Origin: Vibrio marisflavi CECT 7928
Lineage (GTDB): Bacteria; Pseudomonadota; Gammaproteobacteria; Enterobacterales; Vibrionaceae
Direction of reading: 5' to 3'
Length of the DNA stretch: 63,990 bases
Assembly: GCF_921294215.1 (NCBI RefSeq)
Contig: NZ_CAKLDM010000005.1
Location: 1 to 63,990, forward strand
The position numbers and the translations under genes were made by a program. Below are positions 1-9,580 of this stretch, one piece after another (position 1 is the first letter of the stretch; each line of letters starts with the position of its first letter). The notes beneath the pieces were generated by a model, which ran no database searches, had not been told where the DNA came from, and saw nothing but the letters and a program-made list of their open reading frames with translations.

Positions 1-90
1 TGATGTTTGTTTCTCGATGATTTCCTTTCTGCTTAACTGTTCTTTTTGCATATTCAATGCAATCTGCTTAAGCCGCTCTACCTCATTCAC
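1..90 (-). CDS. parA: ParA, first 30 codons (gene crosses the window ends)
   Basis: This is the 5' end of the partition ATPase gene whose main part lies at 62830-63990. A GTG at 90-88 is preceded by a GGAG ribosome site about 8 bases upstream and opens a frame without stops down to position 1. If the window is closed into a circle, codon 3-1 (TCA) is followed directly by codon 63990-63988 (GTA) in the same frame and reading continues into ParA. The 30 residues are polar and likely helical, as expected for the N-terminus of a long (type Ia) ParA. An in-frame ATG further in is possible. The circular join is inferred from frame continuity. Confidence 0.8.
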   Translation of the reverse strand, partial: MNEVERLKQIALNMQKEQLSRKEIIEKQTS

Positions 91-105
91 AATGCATTCT
101 CCATC

Positions 106-127
106 ATTATCATGTGGTAATGATAAT
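106..127. promoter_or_regulatory. palindrome upstream of parA, likely operator
   Basis: A perfect 8-bp inverted repeat (ATTATCAT, 6-base spacer, ATGATAAT) lies 16 bases before the parA GTG, between the probable promoter and the ribosome site. Long ParA proteins repress their own operon through such sites, so this is a likely ParA operator. The same half-site recurs as an unspaced palindrome at 53017-53032. Confidence 0.5.
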
Positions 128-290
128 AGCTAAATGAAACGAAAACAAGATTATGAATCAATAATGATTTCATTTATCTTGAAATGAGATCTACATAGCA
201 CTCTCCCCCAAGCCTAAGTTGGTCTCTTTGCTTATACCGTGCGAACAAAAAACGAGTTTCTCTAAAATTGAAAGAAATCTCTTTATTGTT

Positions 291-349
291 TCTGTGTATA
301 AGTGAATAACTTAAGAGCGCAGCGATTCAGTTATTCACTTATGCACAGA
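291..349. promoter_or_regulatory. inverted repeat with two DnaA boxes (origin part)
   Basis: Two 21-base arms (291-311 and 329-349) are inverted copies with one mismatch. Each contains a perfect DnaA box of the TTATNCACA type: 293-301 on the minus strand and 339-347 on the plus strand. The surrounding 120-490 region is AT-rich and holds no gene. Together with the iterons next to it this is the likely site of DnaA loading and strand opening. Confidence 0.6.
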
Positions 350-352
350 GCT

Positions 353-382
353 AACTATAAGTAACTATAAACTCAACTATAA
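353..382 (+). repeat. three AACTATAA direct repeats
   Basis: The octamer AACTATAA occurs at 353, 363 and 375, next to the DnaA-box inverted repeat. Short AT-rich direct repeats at this place are typical of a DNA-unwinding element, but no functional proof is visible. Confidence 0.4.
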
Positions 383-488
383 ATTATCTATTAGATCACT
401 ATGATCCCTATAAAACCTATGCAATGACATTTTTACTACCTAAATAGCTGATAATAAAAAATAAAATAAATGATCATATAACCTATAG

Positions 489-1333
489 TTGGCGTAAATT
501 GACTTTGTATTGGCGTTTTATTACTTCATTTTGGTGTCACTAGACTTTTTGTTGTCATGAATTGATTTTTTACTGGTGTCGATGGATTTTTATTTGGCTT
601 TTATAAACTTATCTCTGGCGTAAAGATTTTTATTTAGCGTGACTGACTTGAGATTGGTGTTGTGATTTTATTTTAGCGTATTGTTTTTAAGTTGGCGTAC
701 TTTGACTTGTTGTTGGTGCAAACAACCAAGATTTGGCGTTAATAACTTTTCTTTTTCTTGTTCACTTTTTTTTGGTGTATGAGCGAGAAGTTGGTGTGGC
801 AAACTTATTACTGGCATTGGGATTTTTAAGTGGCGTCGGTGACTTTTCCTTTGCAGGATGACTTTTTGCTGGGTAATTGGCTCAAAATTGGTGTACATGA
901 CTGCTGACTGGCGTGAGTCACTTTATCTTGGCGTTGAGAACATTTCATTGGCGTATTGACTCAGATTTGGCGTAAGTAACTTTACATTGGTGTAGTGACT
1001 GATCTTTGGTGTATCAGAACGTTTTGTTGGCGTATTGACTCAAATTTGGCGTAAGCAACTTTATGTTGGTGTAGTGACTGAACTTTGGTGTATCAGAACG
1101 TTTTGTTGGCGTGTTGACTTAGATTTGGCGTAAGTAACTTTATTTTGGTGTGTTGATTTGCTTTTGGCGTTGGCGACTTTTTACTGGTGCTTTCATGCTT
1201 TGGCTAATTTCCGAAGCCTAAAAGGGTGAAGTTCGTCAAGAATTCATAAATATAGTATATAAAACGTCCTTTTTCACTTTTTATACCTATTATAGTGACT
1301 AACCTTTGGCGTATAGTAACCAAGTTTTGGCGT
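489..1333 (+). repeat. long iteron array (TTGGYGT, 19-21 bp period)
   Basis: The core TTGGCGT or TTGGTGT recurs every 19-21 bases from 489 to about 1190 (roughly 30 good and several degraded copies), with two more copies at 1306 and 1327 just before rep. Between 948 and about 1160 four iterons form a 79-base block that is repeated almost identically at 948 and 1027 and partly at 1106. These are the binding sites of the Rep initiator: the replication origin and copy-number control region. The gap at 1195-1300 is AT-rich and probably holds the rep promoter. Confidence 0.9.
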
Positions 1334-1395
1334 TTTCCGTGTCTTTATCTTAGAATTTGGACGATGCCATGGAGTGTTAATCAGGATAAAGCCAA

Positions 1396-2550
1396 ATGTC
1401 AGTCAACGAAAAAACGAACAATGTTACTCTCACCTCTACCGATCATTCCCATATTATCAGAGAAAATTCTTCAGGTACTGAAACCCATGTAAAGTCACAT
1501 GATATGGTTTTTGCGAGTTTGGCTCTTACTCCTAAAATGTGCGATGTTCTGTCTCTACTCTTTACAAAGATGCGAGCCGAAGACTGGTTTGTTGGATACA
1601 ATGTAGAGAAAGGCAAACCTGCGCAACCTCGATATGAATTTACCGCGAAAGAAATGGGCGAATTTTTTTGCATAGATGATACTCGACACCTTTCCTCTAT
1701 TTTAAAAGTTCCCGCGAGGCGACTGAACGAAACGGTGGTAGGTTTCGAAAAATCAAATGGTGACTTTGATTTTGCACCTCTGTTTTCTCGAATTAAGTAT
1801 GAGAAAAAAATCTTAACGATAGTTCCCAATGCTGAGCTACGCGATTCCTATATTGCTAAAGCCAAGAGTAATGGCTATGCCCTAATTAATAACATGCAAT
1901 ACTTGGCGCTGTCAGATACGCACTCTAAGAAAACTTTAGACTTACTGTCTCGCTTTAAGTCAGGCAGCAGCTTGTACCCTATTTCAATTAAGAAGCTTCA
2001 ATATCTTTATGGTGTCTATGGGGTCGATGGCAAGCTATTGAAGCCCACATATAAATCCCCCGCGACTTTCATGCGTCGTGTCATTGCGCCATCGTTAGTT
2101 GCAATCTCAGAAAGTGAGGCCTCTAAGGGGAGGATTAAAATATTAACGAGTGACAGTGGCACACTTGGCTATGAAATTATTGACGGTCAGAATGGAGAAA
2201 AGAACGTCCGCTTTCTCTACAAGTGGTTTGATTGCTTTACTGAGGAAGAAATAGAGCAAGCGAACAAGGATGTAGAGTCCCTACTATTGAAGAACTTACA
2301 GCTTCAGAAAGAAGGGCGATCTATGGAGCTAGAAGACTTGTATGAGTTAAAAACAGCGTGCGATATTGTTGCGACCGATTCTTCCGAATCTGAAGAGCTT
2401 GTCGCCCCTATCCTTGAGAAAGTAATTGAGTCGATTAAATCTAAAGAAATGGAGATGGAAGAGATCAGCCTCAGGGCTAAACAGAAAAAGGAAGACTCCT
2501 CCAAAAATCGTATACAAACATTACTACAAAAAGGGATGGTAAACTTTTAA
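1396..2550 (+). CDS. rep: plasmid replication initiator (Rep_3-like)
   Basis: A 384-residue protein that follows the iterons and is the likely initiator binding them. The central part (about residues 35-290) has the two-winged-helix character of iteron-binding initiators: a stretch around FTAKEMGEFF, a segment YALINNMQYLALSDTHSKKT, then SIKKLQYLYGVYG and SPATFMRRVIAPSLVAI, which match the second winged helix. The C-terminal 90 residues are charged and likely coiled coil (KSKEMEMEEISLRAKQKKED). The ATG at 1396 lies inside the iteron-proximal leader. Regulation is presumably by Rep binding to the two proximal iterons at 1306 and 1327. The gene is intact. Confidence 0.85.
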   Translation: MSVNEKTNNVTLTSTDHSHIIRENSSGTETHVKSHDMVFASLALTPKMCDVLSLLFTKMRAEDWFVGYNVEKGKPAQPRYEFTAKEMGEFFCIDDTRHLSSILKVPARRLNETVVGFEKSNGDFDFAPLFSRIKYEKKILTIVPNAELRDSYIAKAKSNGYALINNMQYLALSDTHSKKTLDLLSRFKSGSSLYPISIKKLQYLYGVYGVDGKLLKPTYKSPATFMRRVIAPSLVAISESEASKGRIKILTSDSGTLGYEIIDGQNGEKNVRFLYKWFDCFTEEEIEQANKDVESLLLKNLQLQKEGRSMELEDLYELKTACDIVATDSSESEELVAPILEKVIESIKSKEMEMEEISLRAKQKKEDSSKNRIQTLLQKGMVNF

Positions 2551-2620
2551 AGTTCGCACTGGTTGAAATTAACGTAAACTATTGATTGAATTGACTTAAA
2601 GTAAAATTTCCCAAAAAAAC

Positions 2621-2644
2621 AATGGGGGTTGTTCTCCCCCCATT
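2621..2644 (+). terminator. hairpin after rep
   Basis: AATGGGGG and CCCCCATT form an 8-bp stem with a 7-8 base loop about 70 bases after the rep stop. The T-tract is poor on the plus strand, while an A7 run precedes it, so it may stop transcription from either side. Confidence 0.45.
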
Positions 2645-2763
2645 TCATTGCTCAAAACAGGGTCTCGCTCCTTCCTCAAGGTGCGAATTTCAGCTTCGAA
2701 TGCCTACTTCTATTCACCTCTCATTTCGCTAACAGCTCGTCTTCCTATAAGTAAAACTGAAAA

Positions 2764-2793
2764 TTTAGGAAATCAGAAAGTGGGTTGTACCAT
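2764..2793 (+). promoter_or_regulatory. TTTAGGAAAT-type promoter motif upstream of traI
   Basis: TTTAGGAAAT at 2764 is followed by TACCAT at 2788, with the traI start 67 bases after the decamer. It belongs to the motif family described in the findings. Confidence 0.35.
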
Positions 2794-2839
2794 GGATATG
2801 TACGTATAAAATCCCAAATAGACAAGGAAGAGAGGTTCT

Positions 2840-4533
2840 ATGTTGAGCGGTCTATTGTCCAAGTTCTTCCAGAATAAGAATGACGTCAAGGAATGCTATG
2901 GATTAGATACCTTAGAGGATTATGTTATTGGCCACCTACCTAGCCCCAAAGGCATTCCGACTGTCCAGCCCAGTGTTCTCATTCAGCGGTTGCAACAAGA
3001 AATAAAGCCGATCCGAACGGAATTGGGACTGAGCTACGAGGATTTTGACCGCTATATCCGACCTGTGATGTATCTATTTATTTATTCAATACGTTGATTT
3101 GCTGCCAGCATCGGAAGTGAAACACCATAAATCTGGCGGAGGGCTAGTCTCTCATTCATTTGATGTAGCCAGACGGGCAATGAGAAGAGCGCAGCACACA
3201 GTACCCTATTGGACTTGGGACGGTAGCGGACACACAGCAAACAAAAATACAGTGGAAAGTTGGGACGGTTTTAGCAGCCCTCTTTCATGACGCTGGCAAA
3301 GTATTAACTGACGTTATGGTAACTAACGGCGAAGAGGCTGAGCAAGTCATAGAATGGGACCCACATAGTGAGGACACCATTTATCAATGAGCGTCTAAAC
3401 ATCAATTGGAACGCTACTTCGTCCGTTGGCGCAAGCATCGGCATAAAAAACATGAAAATGCTTCTTTGATGGTCATGCAGCGTCTAATCCCACAAGAAAC
3501 ATGGTCATGGTTGGGAAATTGTTTTGATGGCCATGATATTCATTCAGCCATGCTTTCTGCTGTCGCGAAAGCAGGTTTGGATCATCCTATGTCCAAAATT
3601 GTTGCAGAATCGGACAGTGACTCTGCGATAAAAGACCTGTTCAAGCGAAGAAGTCATATGACTAAAGCGCTTAAGCAAATCCCTATTTCTGAAGTGCTTT
3701 GTGATTTGATGAAACATAACTTGCTGACCAATAAATGGTTGGTCAATGCGAGAAGCGCCCAAGTATGGTATGTCGATAAACAGCTTTATTTGGTCTGGTC
3801 AGCAGTGGTTCCATTATTAATGGAGGAAGTGTTGGCGACCGGATACACAATACCGAGTTCATCGCAACTGCTTGCAAAGCTCATGATTGAAGAAGGAATG
3901 GCGCTCAAAAATGGTGACGAACTGCTCTTTGATGTTTACCCAGAGATTTTTGGCGATGGCAAGAAAGCGGTAAAACTTTCTTGTTTAAAAGTTCGTAATG
4001 TCGATGACTTGATATTGGACCCAAGTAAACTCTACTCAATTAAAGAACACCCGAAAAAACCGAAGTGTGTCGAGTTTGCAGAGGCTACGTGTGTTGCGGA
4101 TGAAGAGCCAGAAGACATAGAGCAAGAGGCAGTACAACAGCAAAAAATGTATGAGAGTTCGCTGGAAACGGTGAATAGGGTTTTATCTATGATGAAGTGC
4201 CAGGTTGTTGAACACGAACCATCGGAAATAAACCCTGCCCGCGAAGACGCCCCTGAACGTTTGGAAGCAACTGCTGCGATATCTTCTGTACCCACTCAAG
4301 ATAATACCCTAGAAAGCCTTCCAACGAGTTGGGCTCAGCCGATGAACTGCCACCTCGCCAAGTTTATCCATCGAGAGTTTAAGTTTTCCATCGAAAATGG
4401 GCGTGTGGTTGTACCCAGAGAACGTATATTTGACGTAGAAAAAGCGCTAACAGGGGCTGGAATTGAAGGAATAACGCCATTTAATGCTCACACAGAGTTG
4501 GTGGCATCGAAGGAGGTACGTCTCCATGAGTGA
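2840..4533 (+). pseudogene. traI: TraI relaxase (SXT-type, TraI_2 domain), broken
   Basis: The product would be the MOBH relaxase that nicks oriT. The first frame (2840-3097) has the TraI_2 start (SPKGIPTVQPSVLIQRLQQE). The continuation LLPASEVKHHKSGGG with a histidine-rich motif is in another frame (3099-3290). LFHDAGK, the HD metal motif, is in a third frame, which hits an in-frame TGA at 3388-3390. The C-terminal domain (3406-4533) is open to the end. So there are two frameshifts and one nonsense codon, and no functional relaxase can be made. The ATG at 2840 has a purine-rich ribosome site. The end overlaps the traD start by 8 bases, the normal operon arrangement. Confidence 0.85.
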
Positions 4534-6370
4534 TAGCCCCAATTAGTACAACTTTCCTTATCGTACCAATTACGAAGGGCGAATTTTCTTAGCGTAGATG
4601 TTGGCGGCGTTGGCCTGATTTTTATCGCCGTATTTCTTGAGTTGCCGACTCGAGTCTATTGGATGTTTGCACTCGGGTGTGTGGTGATTGGGTTTGTCTT
4701 CGGTAGGCGTGGCGTCGATATCTATATTAAGAAGTCCAAATTAAAAGGGTATCCCTTGGAGTTTGTCGATCCAAATAGTGATAAAGCCATGAAGCTATTC
4801 GGGATCACCGACAAGAAGGTCATTAGCAATGTCAAAGCCAACTGAAAATAGTTTGTTTCTGGGATGGGGAAACGAATGGTCGCATGCTGAAACTCAGCTT
4901 ATCTATGACATCACGAAACGAAACATGAATTGATTGGCAAGCAGCGCGTCAGTAAAGGAAAGGGATATATACAGGGCGTCTTATCTCAAGAGATTGATAT
5001 TCGATATCTATTGTCTTGGGCAGAGGCACACGCTCATTGCAGGTGCTACCGGTTCAGGGAAAACCCGCTTCTTTGATTTGGTGCTTAAGCAGCTTATTTT
5101 GCGGGGAGAGTGTTGCATCTTTCTCGATCCTAAAGGCGATATAGACATACGTAAAATCGCGAAAGAAACGTGTGAAATGATGGGCGAACCTGAGCGCTAT
5201 ATTATGTGGCACCCAGCCTACCCAAGAGACTCGATACGCCTCAACCCTCTTAGCAACTTTTCTAGGACTTCTGAAATTGCCGCAAGAGTCACCGCACTTA
5301 TCCCTGAAGATGGGGACTCATTTTATAGAGACATTGCCAATACTGTTATCCAATATTTGGTGGACGCGATGATGATGGTTGGTGAACATCTCACGTTAAC
5401 CAAGATACGGTATTACGATGAGCATTTTGGGTTACTTATTGAGAAAGCCTGTATTGCTTGGTTTGAGTCAGACAAACTGAATTGGAAAGATGCTTTGCTA
5501 GGCCGGGTACTGACCACAAAAGATGAAGAGGCGAGAGCGCTGCTTTGTATTGAGTACTACCGGAATAAGGTCGCGGCAAAACATGGCAACCCAACGATTG
5601 AGTCAATGGCGTCGATGTATATGGAGAAGCGACGAACGCTTGAGCAATCGACAGCGAACTTACTGGCTAACTTATCGAAAGTGACCAACGGGGAGCTAGC
5701 GGATATGTTATCCCCATCAAACTCGAACTCAGATGATGAGAGACCGAGCTACGATATGGATTTAGTGATAAGAACCAACAAGGTGTTGGTTGTTGGAACG
5801 GATTCTTTATCAGATAAGCTGGTATCCAGTGCGATTGGAAAAATGATACTCGCCGATGCAGCTGCGGTAGCGTCAAGTCTCTACAACTATGGGGATGAAG
5901 AAGACAAGGTCATTAATTTATTTGTCGATGAAGCCAGTGAAATGTTGTGTGAGCCTCTTATCCAAATGATCAATAAAGCAAGAGGGGCGCGTTTCCGTTT
6001 ATGGATAGCTACCCAAACTATCTCAGACTTTACCGCCGAGCTGGGCAGTGAAGCCAAAGCAGACCAAATTATCGCTTCGACCAATAACTTTATTTCCTTT
6101 CGCTGTGCAGACATGCCAACGCAAGAGCGGGTCGTTGCACAAGTTCCTCAAACTAAGGTGAAATATGTCATGCGAACACAGGGCTTCAATGCGTCCAATG
6201 ACAACTTAGATGGAATTGGCGCCAATATTGGTGAGCGCTTAATGGAAGAAGAAGCGGATATGTTCCCCAAAGAACGAATGGGTCAATTACCTGATTTAGA
6301 GTATGTGGCGTCGTTCGCCTGTGGGAAGCTTGTAAAAGGAAGAATACCAATACTTGGGGAGCCTAAGTAA
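4526..6370 (+). pseudogene. traD: TraD coupling ATPase (SXT-type), broken 5' part
   Basis: TraD is the inner-membrane ATPase that delivers the relaxosome to the transfer channel. The ATG at 4526 opens a frame closed by TAG at 4544-4546. The membrane segments (4585-4845) lie in another frame and end in a stop, and a further shift is needed before 4934. From 4934 to 6370 a 478-residue frame is intact, with Walker A (GATGSGKT), Walker B (VINLFVDEASE) and a QTISDF motif near the end. The intact part lacks the membrane anchor, so it is probably non-functional. Gene order traI-traD-DUF4400 matches SXT/R391 elements. Confidence 0.85.
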
Positions 6371-7064
6371 TGTCAGAAGAGACAGGGAAAAGCCGTCCAT
6401 TTTTAGTTGCGGCGGTCATTATTTTTACTCCGTTGGTGTTCATATTGAGTGTCGTATCTAAAGGCACGATAGAAGGGAGCATAAAAACAGAGCTTGGCTA
6501 CATGATAGAAACTTACGGATACCAACCGACCGAGGCTATTTATAATAAAGCGGTAGATTCATCCGAATTGCTCATGGAAGGATCTGGCTTATTGGGAGGG
6601 TTAAGAAAATTATTGTTGCCTGAAGAGTATTTTCAGTACGGTGGAGTAGGGGACACCACATTTTTTACTACCAGCTTTTGGAGTCAAGTGGATGAGGCTA
6701 TCGATAACTTATCATTGAATGTGGAGTACTTTTTATTAAGGCTGTATGGACTGTCTGTTTGGCTGATATTGAGTGCGGTGATATTGGTAGCTGCCGTTTT
6801 CTCTGGTTACATGGTTCGAGAAATCAAGAAACAGGGGGGGTTGAATACTCGTCACCTCTTCGTCATGGACTTGCTATGAAGTTTCTTTATTACGTCCCTA
6901 TCATTGCGTATTTGCTTTTCATGATGCACTTACCACTGCCACCCATCGTATTTCCGGTTTTAATGGCAGTGTTCAGTTTGAGTATTGCAGTATTCAAACT
7001 GAACACAATTAAGCGTGTATCAATCGTATTTTTTGAAGTTAAAAATATTTTGATAGTAAACTAA
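6370..7064 (+). pseudogene. DUF4400 transfer membrane protein, frameshifted at a G7 tract
   Basis: The ATG at 6370 overlaps the last base of the traD stop. The first frame (to 6879) encodes a membrane protein with an N-terminal membrane segment and a second one near its end (LSVWLILSAVILVAAVFSGYM). After a run of seven G at 6833-6839 the homologous continuation (SSPLRHGLAMKFLYYVPII and two more membrane segments) is in the next frame, which ends at 7064. This matches the DUF4400 protein next to traD in SXT-type elements. The 3' end overlaps a convergent gene by 26 bases and may be truncated. A slippage event on the G tract could restore the frame. Confidence 0.7.
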
Positions 7065-7653
7065 GCTCATACTTATCAATGATGTACTTAGAAATATCCG
7101 GTTTTGGTAACAAATAAGATAGCTTAAGAAGGTCCAATTGGTGACAGCTAGTTTTATGAAGAAGGGCATTAAAATTTGTCGCAAACTTAAAAAGTTCGTA
7201 ATTGATTAAATTTAGCAGCTTCATGTTGTGCAATAAATCTTTAGAAAACACCTTGTTTTGAGGAAAGGTCGACAACGCGAGCCCTGTAACGCAGTTCCAC
7301 CTTAAGTTGGCCATTGATAATCCTAAGTCGATATTATGCTCTCTTCTCGCGCCTGATATATTTTTTTGGGCTCGAGTTTCTTCGCGTATTGCGCTCCAAG
7401 GAAAGCAGGTATAACTCCGCCTCTCCATGACTTTCCTCCCAAAGTTCATAAGGTGACAGTCTTGAATATAGTTGTTCTCGACATACACCTTCCCCCAAGA
7501 AGTTTCAGAGGTCCAAAATAACTTGTTTTTGGTCAACTGACTCTCGTGATAGAAGGAACTGTACGTACCTCCGAACTCAGCTACCGAAAAGTTGTGAATA
7601 GATGAAAAAAATGCGTCAACTTCAGGTATAGCGCATAAATCGTACGACAGCAT
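7039..7653 (-). CDS. LuxR-type autoinducer-binding-domain protein without HTH
   Basis: About 204 residues from an ATG at 7653 (a GTG at 7662 is also in frame; the ATG matches the paralogue's start). The protein resembles the ligand-binding domain of LuxR-family receptors: W53, Y57, D65 and W86 sit at nearly the spacing of the ligand-contacting residues in TraR, followed by GARREHNIDLGL, like the helix after the ligand pocket. No LuxR DNA-binding domain follows; the C-terminal 60 residues are a non-HTH tail. It is closely similar to the protein at 10513-11151, most residues being the same up to about residue 125. It is divergent from the thioesterase-like gene at 7978. A role as signal sink, anti-activator or acyl-binding partner is an inference. 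Confidence 0.6.
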   Translation of the reverse strand: MLSYDLCAIPEVDAFFSSIHNFSVAEFGGTYSSFYHESQLTKNKLFWTSETSWGKVYVENNYIQDCHLMNFGRKVMERRSYTCFPWSAIREETRAQKNISGARREHNIDLGLSMANLRWNCVTGLALSTFPQNKVFSKDLLHNMKLLNLINYELFKFATNFNALLHKTSCHQLDLLKLSYLLPKPDISKYIIDKYELSLLSKYF

Positions 7654-7977
7654 AGAAACCAAGCTCCAGTGTACTGAAATAAGTTATTGTTATCTTTTAA
7701 TTAGCTCCTTTTACCGCGATATTATGCAATAAATTTTAAGTGACTTGTAGCCTAAGATTGTTGACCTACATATTAATATGCAATCCCACAAATGGAGCCT
7801 ATGTTACGAGCATTTAAAGCCTGAATATAAGCATTACGAACCTTAGCAAAATCGGCGTCAACCCCCGACTTGTGAGGGTGTGAGCAATCAAAAATGGGAA
7901 GAAGACGAAACGTATATAAGGTTTGAAGTCACTATACATTCAGCTTAGAATTGATACTTTTGATTAGTAGCAGTTGA
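7654..7977. other. divergent intergenic region
   Basis: This 324-base AT-rich stretch separates the minus-strand LuxR-like gene from the plus-strand thioesterase-like gene and must hold both promoters. I see no clear lux box, no terminator and no convincing ORF in it. Confidence 0.4.
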
Positions 7978-8361
7978 ATGCGCATGAATTTTAGACAATT
8001 TTCACATGAGATATTGATTAAGCCGGAAGATTTAGGCCTTGCTGAATACAGTTCCACGACCTACGTCATGGAGTTGGTTTCAGAGTTTCTAAAACAACAT
8101 AACCAATCCTTAAATGACATATGTGGTTTTGAAGTTAAACTTAAAAAACTATCAATAGACTTTAGAGTGATGCCAGATGCACCAATTGCATTGGATATAA
8201 CGATCACTGACCTATCGAAAGAAGCTAACACCATCAAATTTCAAGCAGAAGGGAGAGCAGAAGGCACCATCTATGCTGTAACAAATGCGGAATTAGCCTT
8301 CTATCAACAAGGACAAATAGCGACATTGTCAGACGAAATTACATCGTTGTTTGGGTGCTGA
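7978..8361 (+). CDS. hotdog-fold (4HBT) thioesterase-like protein, degenerate active site
   Basis: 127 residues (an ATG at 7984 is an alternative start). The length and pattern fit a single hotdog domain of the 4-hydroxybenzoyl-CoA thioesterase type: N-terminal strand HEILIKPEDLGLAEY, a long helix (TTYVMELVSEFLKQH), then strands ending in ELAFYQQGQIATLSDEI. The usual Asp and GH-N active-site motif is not recognisable, unlike the second copy at 11148. The stop overlaps the next start by one base (TGATG), so it is translationally coupled to the XRE gene at 8361. Its substrate, probably an acyl thioester, is unknown. Confidence 0.5.
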   Translation: MRMNFRQFSHEILIKPEDLGLAEYSSTTYVMELVSEFLKQHNQSLNDICGFEVKLKKLSIDFRVMPDAPIALDITITDLSKEANTIKFQAEGRAEGTIYAVTNAELAFYQQGQIATLSDEITSLFGC

Positions 8362-8801
8362 TGAACGATTTTAAGTCGAATGAAACGCTATTAAAGCGCC
8401 TGCGTATCGAAAGGTTTTCAAGTACCACTCGCTTCGCTTCCGTTGCGGGCGCGAACCGGCGCACTGTCTCAGCGCATGAAAATGGCACTAGAAAAATCGA
8501 TGCAAAATACGCGAAGTTGTACGCGGAGGCGCTGGAATTAGACGACTGGAGACAGCTCATTACAGGTGAAACCAAAAACTTGGAGGTATTTATTAGTACC
8601 CATCCTACTGAGGTGGACTTAATCATGGTGATCGCGGGCGCGATTGCAGCAGTATCTCCTAGCTTTAGCGACGATAAAAGAAGAAGTTTGCTAAGACAGC
8701 TGGCGAGTCAAAGTGACACCATTTCTAGGCTAAAAAACGGTGATCTGTCTGCAGGGGAGCTCAGAAGGGAAGTTATTAGCTTAGCTAGAAAAAAGGGTTA
8801 A
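8361..8801 (+). CDS. XRE-like HTH regulator
   Basis: 146 residues from the ATG at 8361 (chosen over the in-frame GTG at 8355 because it overlaps the upstream stop as TGATG). Residues 10-55 form an XRE helix-turn-helix (STTRFASVAGANRRTVSAHENGT). The C-terminal half, after IAAVSPSFSDDKR, is not recognised. Coupling to the thioesterase-like gene suggests it regulates this module. Confidence 0.6.
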   Translation: MNDFKSNETLLKRLRIERFSSTTRFASVAGANRRTVSAHENGTRKIDAKYAKLYAEALELDDWRQLITGETKNLEVFISTHPTEVDLIMVIAGAIAAVSPSFSDDKRRSLLRQLASQSDTISRLKNGDLSAGELRREVISLARKKG

Positions 8802-8861
8802 CAATAATTTTATAGACGTTGGCGAGAAAACCCAGTGTTCAACTCGTTGGCGCTGAATAGT

Positions 8862-9443
8862 TCACAAGACCCTTCTGATATTAACTACGATATACCTTTG
8901 TTTTATAACGTTATTATCTAATTCTGTTGTTTCATCCTTTGACGTGTAGATCACCCCATCTCGGCAATAACCAAAGTACTCGAGCCCATCGTGATCTATG
9001 TATATAGAAAACCCTTCATCGGCATCAATGGATGCCGATTGTTTTTTACCGATGATTACATCACCTAAGAAAACAAATGGTACCCAATCATCATTTGGGG
9101 CATATCTAATAATATGTTCGTTGTAACCATGAGTATTGACATACTCTTCTGACTCTAAAATGACGCGCGCCAAAGTATCAAAATCGTCTTGGCTGTCATC
9201 GATGATCACTTCCGGTTCGGCCCCAAGGCCAACTCTCAACCATTCAAAAGAAAGGTTAAGCTCAGCACTTAGTTGACGGTATAGCAAGTTACAAGCTTTG
9301 TATGGGAGTTCGAGGTCTGTTCGGCATTCCCAGTTTCTAAGTGTAGAGCTTGGCATATTCAGTTTACTAGAAAAATCAGCTCGACTTGCGCCGTACAGAC
9401 CACGTAGGATACGTACTCTCTGCCCTGATGTTAATTCACCCAT
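8862..9443 (-). CDS. XRE regulator with C-terminal sensor-like domain
   Basis: 193 residues. The N-terminus is a helix-turn-helix (SGQRVRILRGLYGASRADFSSKL... then SSTLRNWE). The C-terminal part contains FVFLGDVIIGKKQ and later strands like the LexA/CI (S24) fold, but I see no Ser-Lys protease dyad, so self-cleavage is unlikely. It is divergent from the reductase gene at 9780. A 12-bp perfect inverted repeat in between (9581-9616) is its probable operator. Confidence 0.6.
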   Translation of the reverse strand: MGELTSGQRVRILRGLYGASRADFSSKLNMPSSTLRNWECRTDLELPYKACNLLYRQLSAELNLSFEWLRVGLGAEPEVIIDDSQDDFDTLARVILESEEYVNTHGYNEHIIRYAPNDDWVPFVFLGDVIIGKKQSASIDADEGFSIYIDHDGLEYFGYCRDGVIYTSKDETTELDNNVIKQRYIVVNIRRVL

Positions 9444-9580
9444 ATTACAACTTGTTCTTCATACTTAATTTTTCCTAACTGGCACGATACTCGTCTTTGC
9501 CGGTCGGCGATTATACAAGCTGACGCAGTACGTTTCTTCAATTCTAGCAAAGAAATTTACCTAGATTGAAAATTTATTAA

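Noticed and set aside
668..898. Minus-strand frame through the iteron array
   Set aside because: It follows the repeats and has no coding character; a shadow of the origin.
1295..1492. Plus-strand 65-residue frame at the rep start
   Set aside because: It overlaps the proximal iterons and the rep start in another frame; no ribosome site.
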